DNA from: CALGLS01 sp047626155
GTDB lineage: Bacteria; Bacteroidota; Bacteroidia; Chitinophagales; Saprospiraceae
DNA length: 19,109 nucleotides
Assembly (NCBI GenBank): GCA_047626155.1
Contig: JBLHRR010000108.1
Location: 1 to 19,109 of the forward strand
Direction: 5' to 3'
A program made the translations under genes and the position numbers. Below are positions 13,678-19,109 of the stretch, piece by piece (the first letter of the stretch is position 1; each line of letters begins with the position of its first letter). Under the pieces are notes generated by a model. It was not told the origin of the DNA and did no database searches. It saw only the letters and a program-made list of their open reading frames with translations.

Positions 13678-15978
13678 TTATTCTTGGTTTAGTGGAAATT
13701 GTATAGTAAATGTGCTGCCTTGTCCTATGGTAGAATCAATGTCGCAAGTTCCATTCAAATATTCGGTTCTAAAACGAATATTTTCCAAGCCGATACCCTT
13801 TGGAGAACTGGAAACATCAAAGCCTTTTCCATCATCTTCAACGATTAAAATTAATTCATTTCCTTCGATCGTCAATTGAACTATGACCTCCTTTGCATCT
13901 GCGTGTTTGAGAATATTCTTCAATAATTCTTGGGTGATTCTAAAGGTACTTGTTTTTAATAAATCACTCAATAATTCTTCGTTTCCGAAATAATTGAAAT
14001 CAAATGAAATATCATTGTTATTCCTTAAGGTTTGACACAAGTCGTCAATAGCAAACTCCAAACCTTGTTGTTCTAAAACAAAGGGCATTAAATCGTGTGA
14101 TATTTCCCGGACGGTTCGGCAGGCATCATCAATGAGCGATTCTGCTTTTTGGTAATTTGGTAATGATCCTATTTGAGGAAACTTGTGTTGCAAACTACTG
14201 ATCCCCATTTTTACTGTTGCCAATACCGCTCCCAGACCGTCGTGTAATTCTCTGGCCACCCGTTTTCGTTCTTTCTCCTCCCCTTCTATAACCGACTTCA
14301 ACAACTGGGTTTCCTGTTCTTTTTTTAATACCTTTATTTTTTGCTGATTCAGCTGTTTGTTCTTTCTATTCACAAAAAGCAAGAGTATTGTTAACAAAAT
14401 AATGAGTAAAAGCCCTCCTGCCAACATCAGGAGTTGGTAATTCCTTCGTTGGATCTCCACTTCTTGTGTTTCTATCTCTGCCTTTTGCAGTGCTATATCT
14501 TTGTCCTTCTTTTCTGTTTGGTAACTCATCTCTACCTCATTCACCGCTTTCATTCGTTCTATAGACGTCAGACTATCTTTGGCGGAACTAAAGCGCTGAT
14601 GAAATACGTAAGCCTTTTCAAAGTTTCCTGATTTTGCATAGCCATCAGCTAGCAATAAATAACATTGATGCATTCCCTCCTTATCATTCATCTTCTGGCA
14701 CAGCGTGAGGCACTCTTTTGCATAACTCATTCCCGCCGGTAGATCACCCTGGTTAATTTCTATTTCTGCAAGCGCCATCTTTATAGACAAGCTGCTCATC
14801 TTATCTTTAGAATGACTCCTTATCGCAAGCGCTTCCAGGAGGTAGTTTTTTGTTTTTAAGAATTGATTGTCATTTTTGTATATTTTACTGAGGCTTATCA
14901 AAACCTCGGCAGTATTAAGTTTAGAATGAAGCTGTTCGTATATTTTTAATGCAGCTTCATAACATCCTATGGCTGAAACATCTTTTCCTTGAAGATAATA
15001 GAGACTACCCAGTTTTTTAAAACAACCTGCTTCCGCAAACTGACTATTTTTCAATTGAGCTAGCTGCAAGGCCTTTTTGTATTGATTTTCAGCGGTCTTC
15101 CAAACCTTCTGCGCAGCATAGATATCTCCAATTTCCGAATAAATTGTTGCTATTGAAAAAGTATCATTTTGAGCTTCTGCTATCTTTAAAGCGGCAATCA
15201 AATTCTGTTGTGCTTTTTCATAAGCACCACGTTCCCTGTACAAATTCCCCAACGCACTATAGTCGCTGATCAACCCTTCTTCATCATGCATTTCTTGTTT
15301 TAATTGAAGTCCTTTTTTAAAATAAACAATAGCAGAATCTAACTGGCCATCAGAATGATAAGTGGTCGCAATCTGATTGAATATATTTTTACGCCTTTCT
15401 TTATTGCTAACTCCATAAGCATGATCAAGTGCGTTTTTTAGAAAAAAAACAGCCGCCTCCGTATCTTGATATCTAGCGTAAATCGCAGCTTTCTTTTGGT
15501 AAGCATCAACGAGCTCTCTTTGCATTTCCTGTTTTTCCCCAAAGCTAATAGAGCGGTCATACAAAGTATCCGCTGCTGGATAATTCTTTTCCTGATAACG
15601 AAGGTCTCCCATTTTGCAATAGATCATAGCTATACCCCTTTCAAAATCAATCGAACTGAACAACTCTAATGCATATTCATAAGACAGATTTGCATGGCCA
15701 AGTTGGTTCATAAATGTTTCGGCCTGACCTTTATAGAAATAGGTAATTCCTTTGACCTTTACATTTGGTTCTTTTTCAATTATGGAAGCACATAGGATTA
15801 AAACAGAATCGATCTCCTCTTGCTCTAACTGGTTTTCGAGTTCGGAAAGAATAGTTGGAAATTCACCTATGATATAAGGCGTCGTTTGGCTGTAAAGCTT
15901 ACAAGCCAGGAAGGAGAAAAAAAAGAAGGAAAATAAAACAAGTTTATATTTCAATCGGTAAAATTTAAAAGTGCTCAA
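13678..15978 (-). CDS. TPR-containing sensor histidine kinase (HisKA_3 type)
   Basis: A 766-residue membrane sensor. A signal peptide (…FFFFSFLACKLYSQ|TT) is followed by about 450 residues of tetratricopeptide repeats in the periplasm (many A-…-Y…A…-Y…A units), a coiled-coil, and one membrane segment near 517-537 (LLMLAGGLLLIILLTILLLF). A cytoplasmic coiled-coil comes next. The dimerisation/phospho-acceptor helix has His579 in ERKRVARELHDGLGAVL. The ATPase domain has an N-box around Asn688 (QELLKNILKHADAK), DDGKGFD, and GIGLENIRFR. This is the standard Bacteroidota TPR-kinase/NarL-regulator pair and is the first gene of the two-gene operon. The start is TTG 15978: a stop lies three codons upstream and no ATG precedes the signal peptide; a TTG at 15954 is also possible. 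A MITE-like element begins only 36 bases upstream, so its promoter must lie in or beyond that element. The ligand is unknown. Confidence 0.88.
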   Translation of the reverse strand: MSTFKFYRLKYKLVLFSFFFFSFLACKLYSQTTPYIIGEFPTILSELENQLEQEEIDSVLILCASIIEKEPNVKVKGITYFYKGQAETFMNQLGHANLSYEYALELFSSIDFERGIAMIYCKMGDLRYQEKNYPAADTLYDRSISFGEKQEMQRELVDAYQKKAAIYARYQDTEAAVFFLKNALDHAYGVSNKERRKNIFNQIATTYHSDGQLDSAIVYFKKGLQLKQEMHDEEGLISDYSALGNLYRERGAYEKAQQNLIAALKIAEAQNDTFSIATIYSEIGDIYAAQKVWKTAENQYKKALQLAQLKNSQFAEAGCFKKLGSLYYLQGKDVSAIGCYEAALKIYEQLHSKLNTAEVLISLSKIYKNDNQFLKTKNYLLEALAIRSHSKDKMSSLSIKMALAEIEINQGDLPAGMSYAKECLTLCQKMNDKEGMHQCYLLLADGYAKSGNFEKAYVFHQRFSSAKDSLTSIERMKAVNEVEMSYQTEKKDKDIALQKAEIETQEVEIQRRNYQLLMLAGGLLLIILLTILLLFVNRKNKQLNQQKIKVLKKEQETQLLKSVIEGEEKERKRVARELHDGLGAVLATVKMGISSLQHKFPQIGSLPNYQKAESLIDDACRTVREISHDLMPFVLEQQGLEFAIDDLCQTLRNNNDISFDFNYFGNEELLSDLLKTSTFRITQELLKNILKHADAKEVIVQLTIEGNELILIVEDDGKGFDVSSSPKGIGLENIRFRTEYLNGTCDIDSTIGQGSTFTIQFPLNQE

Positions 15979-16076
15979 TAGACTTTATTCGTAATTATTC
16001 AGAATCGTTATACGGTGCGACCCCGATGGGGTAGGGTGTACAATCTGCTGGGGTAATTTGCATCGCTTTTTGGTCT

Positions 16077-16108
16077 AAACCAGCCCGACTGCGACAGCGG
16101 GCGGGTTT
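16077..16108. repeat. GC-rich hairpin inside the MITE-like element
   Basis: AAACCAGCCCG pairs with CGGGCGGGTTT (one mismatch), with a 10-base loop and a T/A tail on the plus strand. It has terminator form and could stop plus-strand reading inside the element or structure its transcript. Confidence 0.55.
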
Positions 16109-16140
16109 TAATTAAACGCGGCTCTTCTAATGTATTTTTT

Positions 16141-16323
16141 AACACATAGTCACATAGGGCACATAAGACTTCTACCGGAAAAGAACACATAGTAAAAATG
16201 CTATTCGCATTTTTTTCCATAGTTCACGCAGCCTTTCTTTATGAACTATGTAAGATTTACTGAAAGTAAATTACTATGTGCCCTTTCGCGATAGTGGGCT
16301 ATGTGTTCTCATGTGCCTATGTG
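16141..16323. repeat. Nested CACATAG/CTATGTG inverted repeats
   Basis: The left arm carries CACATAG-type motifs (16143, 16151, 16161, 16186) and the right arm carries the complement CTATGTG (16274, 16299, 16317). Exact pairs include AGGGCACATA 16156-16165 / TATGTGCCCT 16275-16284, GAACACATAG 16183-16192 / CTATGTGTTC 16299-16308, and a central hairpin CATAGTTCA 16218-16226 / TGAACTATG 16242-16250. A direct repeat TCGCGATAGT (16286-16295 and 16331-16340) lies at and beyond the right arm. The whole could fold as one long cruciform. Confidence 0.65.
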
Positions 16324-16480
16324 CTTAAAATCGCGATAGTAGCGACCCGCTTTTTTGGAAAAAAGGCTCTTTTGCTTTTGACAAAAAGCGTAAAAAAGTG
16401 CCGCAACTCTATATCTTCAGATTGTACACCCTACCCTGTCGGGGTCGCACCATCTCGGATGCTGAACAGTTACCTCTATT

Positions 16481-17719
16481 CTAAAAATGAGCCGTCAGAA
16501 CAACTCGAAGTGTACCTTGTGTTTTATCCCATTCTTTATTATCAATCTGTTGAGTCGATACGGCTACTCTCGCCAGGATGTTTTTGTGAATATGATAACC
16601 AATGGCCACGGAGTGGCGAAGTACTTTATTATCCCAGCTCTGATTCTGGTCTGAATTATTAAACCTCAGGTGATCGATTCGATAAGCGATATAACTTCCC
16701 TGCAGAATTGGAGCTTCGTATTTGACATCTAAGTATGCGGTGAAGTTGCTAAGATCATACGCCATGTTACCATCCTCTGTTTCAAATTGTTGGTTATCGT
16801 CATTGAATTGAGGTACCTTATAATAGACGAGCATTGCTTCTCCTGAAAATTCAAAGAAACCAAAGCCAAGTTTGTAATCCGTTCCAATAATCGTTTGTGA
16901 AAAATCCTTCAGGTCATCTAGTTGGTCACTAATTTCGGACTCCAATAAAAAGGTACCGTGACTAAAGGAGAACCCTTGTTCCCAAAAATAAGTTGGTTGA
17001 ATTTTCAATCTAGAAATGACACCAAAGTGCATCGGGTCGGTAAATCTTTTTTGCACATTGGAAGCACCATTCACCAATGCTAATTTCCAATTTACTTTAG
17101 CTGGTTTGATATTCCAACTAAAAAGCGCCCCAGTGGTATATGCTCCGTAATAAATATTTGTCGTTCCCCATTGCACCGTATTATCTATAGGAATTTTGGC
17201 AATATCTCCCATGCCGTCTACAAAGCCAATTTTATCAGAAATATTCACATGATAAGAATAGGCCAAAGGATTTCCAATGAAATTTCGGTCAACAGATAAT
17301 TGTTTTTTGCTAAAACTCCCAAAAGGATTCGTAAAACTACCAAGGGTTATTCCAAATTTTCGATTTTTAGAAAGCCAGGCTAGGTTAAGTAATGGTACAA
17401 CAAATCTTTCGAGTTTTTGTCCTTTATCTCTTTCTAAAAGAAGCCGAGTGGTAAGCGACCATTGTTTATTAAACTTAATTTTGTTAATAAAATTCAATTG
17501 CGCAATCCCTATTCGAGGATCGACATGGTCTTTGTCAATTTCATTATAATAATAATGAGAGTTTTTTCCTGCCATCGAAAATTCAATATCAGCCACCGCA
17601 TTAAACGTAGTGATAACTTGCGAAAACACATTGTTACAAAAAAGCATTACTATAAAAAAAATCAACAAGAGACTTCTCCTGTTCCGAAATACTTTCTGCA
17701 ATCCAACTAGTATATACAT
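16481..17719 (-). CDS. Outer-membrane beta-barrel (porin-like) protein
   Basis: A 412-residue protein. The N-terminus has a basic start and a hydrophobic core (RRSLLLIFFIVMLFCNNVFS|Q), giving export by the general pathway. The mature part is a run of alternating amphipathic strands with many aromatic girdle residues (TRLLLERD, FGITLGSFTNPFG, KVNWKLALVNGASN, EFSGEAMLVYYKV, GSYIAYRIDHLRF). It ends TLRVVLTAHF with a terminal Phe, as usual for barrels inserted by the BAM machinery. This is the form of phosphate-selective-porin-like or general Bacteroidota porins; the substrate cannot be told. The start ATG 17719 is two bases after the stop of the cupredoxin gene, so the two are one operon and may act together, for instance in copper or redox-linked uptake (inferred). 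The stop lies 30 bases from the MITE-like element. Confidence 0.75.
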   Translation of the reverse strand: MYILVGLQKVFRNRRSLLLIFFIVMLFCNNVFSQVITTFNAVADIEFSMAGKNSHYYYNEIDKDHVDPRIGIAQLNFINKIKFNKQWSLTTRLLLERDKGQKLERFVVPLLNLAWLSKNRKFGITLGSFTNPFGSFSKKQLSVDRNFIGNPLAYSYHVNISDKIGFVDGMGDIAKIPIDNTVQWGTTNIYYGAYTTGALFSWNIKPAKVNWKLALVNGASNVQKRFTDPMHFGVISRLKIQPTYFWEQGFSFSHGTFLLESEISDQLDDLKDFSQTIIGTDYKLGFGFFEFSGEAMLVYYKVPQFNDDNQQFETEDGNMAYDLSNFTAYLDVKYEAPILQGSYIAYRIDHLRFNNSDQNQSWDNKVLRHSVAIGYHIHKNILARVAVSTQQIDNKEWDKTQGTLRVVLTAHF

Positions 17720-17721
17720 TG

Positions 17722-18402
17722 TTATGGTTTTACAGAAAGGTTATAATTAAACTCGTAAATTTTTCCACCTTTGAGTGTTATTTCATCCGTAATTTTACTG
17801 CAGTCTGGATGAAATATTTCAATCCGGTAGGTACCATCCGGTAAACCCTTTATCAAGTAACTTCCATTTTCTCTAATCCGGCTAAAGTAGGGGGTATCAA
17901 AAGAAAGAATCTTCGCATTCATGTGTGCATGCACATCACAGGATAGTTGGATCTCTCCTACCTTTTTTATTTTGACGCTATAAGAAATACCCGGTGCCCG
18001 CCTTCCGATGCTAAATCGAGATCTTGGCGTATACGATTGTACATTATGAAAAAATTCATCTTCATTCAAAAAATGAACTTTTGAACCAACGACTACGGGT
18101 AGTATGTTCGGCAAAAAAGTCTGCTCCGATTGAGAGATATATGCATCTTTAGTTTTAACCAACTTGGGCCTAAAATCTAGCGGATGTAAACTTATAATAA
18201 CGTTTCTATCCGGCGTCGCCATAGGATCATCCGAATGCATTATTTCCGTACCATCGGCGTTGTATCCATCTCCTCTAACAAATAATTTCGGGCAATTTGA
18301 CATGGTTATTTGACCGCTTATTTCATTGTGTTCTTCTTCAATGACATTATGGGTAAAAGCAAAAAGAGAAATAAGAAAGAATAGGGGAAGTAATTTTTTC
18401 AT
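17722..18402 (-). CDS. Periplasmic cupredoxin-like protein with C-terminal carboxypeptidase-regulatory-like domain
   Basis: A 226-residue protein with an N-terminal signal segment (KKLLPLFFLISLFAF). Residues about 65-165 form a plastocyanin-type fold: LPNILPVVVGSKVHFLNEDE, then FFHNV with His119, SRFSIGRRAPG, and GEIQLSCDVHAHMNAKI with Cys155, His158/His160 and Met161. His-Cys-His-Met is the type-1 copper set. The Cys-to-Met spacing is shorter than in plastocyanin, as in the 'methylamine utilisation protein'-like cupredoxins. Residues 166-224 (PYFSRIRENGSYLIKGLPDG then TYRIEIFHPD) are a small beta-sandwich like carboxypeptidase regulatory domains. It is the first gene of an operon with the barrel protein. 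A long hairpin (18447-18525) lies in its upstream region. It is probably an electron-transfer or copper-binding protein. Copper binding is well supported by residues; the role is not. Confidence 0.78.
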   Translation of the reverse strand: MKKLLPLFFLISLFAFTHNVIEEEHNEISGQITMSNCPKLFVRGDGYNADGTEIMHSDDPMATPDRNVIISLHPLDFRPKLVKTKDAYISQSEQTFLPNILPVVVGSKVHFLNEDEFFHNVQSYTPRSRFSIGRRAPGISYSVKIKKVGEIQLSCDVHAHMNAKILSFDTPYFSRIRENGSYLIKGLPDGTYRIEIFHPDCSKITDEITLKGGKIYEFNYNLSVKP

Positions 18403-18446
18403 ATTGAATTATGATTTTACGCTAAGTAACAACAAAAAATTAACTT

Positions 18447-18525
18447 GGTCATCTGCAAGCTTTTAGTTAAAGTTAAACGACGAAGGAAGAGTACTTTAGC
18501 TAAAAGCTTGAGTGTAAAGATGACC
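18447..18525. repeat. Long imperfect hairpin upstream of the cupredoxin gene
   Basis: CAAGCTTTTAGTTAAAGT (18456-18473) is inverted at 18493-18510 with one mismatch, giving an 18-bp stem and a 19-base loop. Outside it, GGTCATCT (18447-18454) is inverted at 18518-18525, separated by a 1-base and a 7-base bulge. T-runs flank both sides on their own strands, so it could be a bidirectional terminator. It lies about 45 bases upstream of ATG 18402 and might be in the leader. Confidence 0.7.
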
Positions 18526-18678
18526 AGATTATTTTTTGTGTAATACTAAATGTATTTACTACTCATTTACAAATGATCGATAAAACTAGTCGACAATATA
18601 ACTTTTATATGCCTGACATTATAAAGCAAATGAAATATTTAGCACCTTAATGCTGAGATATTATTTTACCTATACCCA
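18526..18678. other. AT-rich spacer with no recognised feature
   Basis: Non-coding in all frames as far as I can judge, and no strong -7/-33 pair for the cupredoxin operon was found. Together with 18403-18446 and the hairpin it makes a gap of over 270 bases upstream of that operon. It may hold the left end of the IS4-like element that enters at 18895. Confidence 0.3.
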
Positions 18679-18873
18679 TTACGAATTGGTTTGGGCGTAA
18701 ACAGAGGTACCCTCAACCGTTCGGAAGTTAAGTGTTAGCATACTTCTTATTTCCGTTTTATATTTTTTGGTATTGGATAAGAAATCAACAATACCATTTC
18801 GAAATTCTATATGTTTTTCATAGTAAGTCGAATTAATCGCTTTTATTTTCATTAAGAGCCTGTAACCAGCCAA
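18679..18873 (-). CDS. Doubtful small ORF, unknown
   Basis: A 64-residue frame (TTG 18873; more likely ATG 18852, leaving 57 residues). The composition is plausible for a small soluble protein (MKIKAINSTYYEKHIEFRNG…), but there is no signal peptide, domain or neighbour to support it. It lies just upstream of, and antisense to, the transposase start, so it may be chance reading in the end of the insertion sequence. Confidence 0.22.
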   Translation of the reverse strand: MAGYRLLMKIKAINSTYYEKHIEFRNGIVDFLSNTKKYKTEIRSMLTLNFRTVEGTSVYAQTNS

Positions 18874-18894
18874 CTTTTCTTAATATGTAGTTGT

Positions 18895-19109
18895 ATGTTG
18901 GCAGTACAGAGTACGAATTTGAGTAAATGTGCCAGGCGAGTAGGTAAAGTTTTGGAGAAAACTATAAAATATGAAACAGCTTATAGTCAGCTAAAGAGAT
19001 TTTTTCAAACGGGAAAATCGGATTCGATACTAAAAGGAATATGTATACTTGTGATAAAGACGATGTGTCAGAATTCTAGTTGTTATTTGATACTGGATCG
19101 GACGAATTG
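18895..19109 (+). CDS. IS4-like transposase, 5' part, cut by the window edge
   Basis: From ATG 18895 the frame is open to the end of the window (71 codons). It reads MLAVQSTNLSKCARRVGKVL, then KYETAYSQLKRFFQTGKSDS and ICILVIKTMCQNSSCYLILD, ending RTN with the first bases of a probable Trp codon. The 'N-L-S-K…Y-x-x-L-x-R-F-F' start and the 'YLILDRTNW' strand are the N-terminal signature of IS4-family DDE transposases, and that Asp is the first catalytic residue. An upstream stop (TAA 18853-18855) and the lack of other starts favour ATG 18895, although IS4 proteins often begin a little earlier, so slight N-terminal loss is possible. The terminal inverted repeat should lie within the preceding 100-300 bases, but I could not identify it with one end only. 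Confidence 0.72.
   Translation, partial: MLAVQSTNLSKCARRVGKVLEKTIKYETAYSQLKRFFQTGKSDSILKGICILVIKTMCQNSSCYLILDRTN

Larger units (their letters stand above)
16014..16451. mobile_element. MITE-like element with 34-bp terminal inverted repeats
   Basis: The 34 bases at 16014-16047 (GGTGCGACCCCGA… to …GTACAATCTG) are inverted at 16418-16451 with two mismatches (TG against CA at positions 14-15). The 438-bp interior has no believable gene; short ORFs on both strands are chance. Inside are nested inverted repeats of a CACATAG-like motif and a C/G-rich hairpin. No clear target-site duplication is seen (left flank …GTTATAC, right flank ATCTCGG…). The size, long terminal repeats and lack of coding content fit a non-autonomous miniature transposon or an old remnant. 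It sits 30 bases after the stop of the barrel gene and 36 bases before the kinase start, so it fills the whole intergenic gap. Confidence 0.75.

Noticed and set aside
16008..16662. ORFs of 70 and 128 residues on opposite strands through the MITE-like element
   Set aside because: They run across the terminal repeats and into the barrel gene. Composition and lack of domains show they are chance frames.

Overview
The window looks like a chromosomal stretch from a member of the Bacteroidota. It is AT-rich. Secreted proteins carry short Bacteroidota-style signal peptides. One good promoter matches the TAnnTTTG form used by the Bacteroidota housekeeping sigma factor. The regulators are a periplasmic-TPR histidine kinase paired with a NarL-type response regulator, and there is an RHS tip with the usual 'NNPIKxIDPEGD' ending. 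I cannot place the genus.

Layout. 1-480: a possible C-terminal tail of an unknown gene, then a 5'-decayed XRE-type regulator. 543-2204 (minus): an orphan RHS C-terminal cassette with a toxin-23-like tip and two small lipoproteins that could be its immunity or accessory genes. 2307-3326 (minus): a SAM-dependent methyltransferase. 3623-5614 (plus): a decayed zone containing a frameshifted WG-repeat/outer-membrane-protein mosaic, an unassigned ORF, and a GH113-like glycosidase gene interrupted by three in-frame stops but with no frameshift; two related promoter-like sequences lie inside it. 5798-10125 (minus): three secreted carbohydrate-binding-type proteins in a row. They are a ricin-trefoil/PLAT-like protein, a shorter paralogue without the trefoil, and a tandem jacalin-like protein. 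Each has its own terminator and an identically spaced 72-bp upstream element. 10331-12989: gene remnants around a desaturase (minus) and a GNAT-like protein (minus), with a WD40 fragment and an enolase-superfamily C-terminal half (plus). 13021-15978 (minus): the two-component pair. 16014-16451: a MITE-like 438-bp element with 34-bp terminal inverted repeats. 16481-18402 (minus): an operon of a cupredoxin-like protein and an outer-membrane beta-barrel. 18447-18525: a long hairpin. 18895 to the end: the 5' part of an IS4-like transposase.

The most interesting system is the lectin triad. The three genes encode exported proteins with different sugar- or surface-binding folds, but they share one promoter/operator architecture. 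It consists of the dyad CCTCAT-N2-ATGAGG, a second dyad (ATCCyCAwAAGGGTGGAT), a -33-like TTTA and a -7-like CAnCTTTG, with every spacing conserved to the base. Two of the proteins also share a C-terminal domain that I do not recognise. This suggests a co-regulated set of secreted adhesins or defence lectins. The nearby NarL-type regulator is a candidate controller, but that link is inference only.

The flanking DNA is rich in decayed genes, inverted repeats and transposon pieces, so the window reads as an accessory region under turnover.
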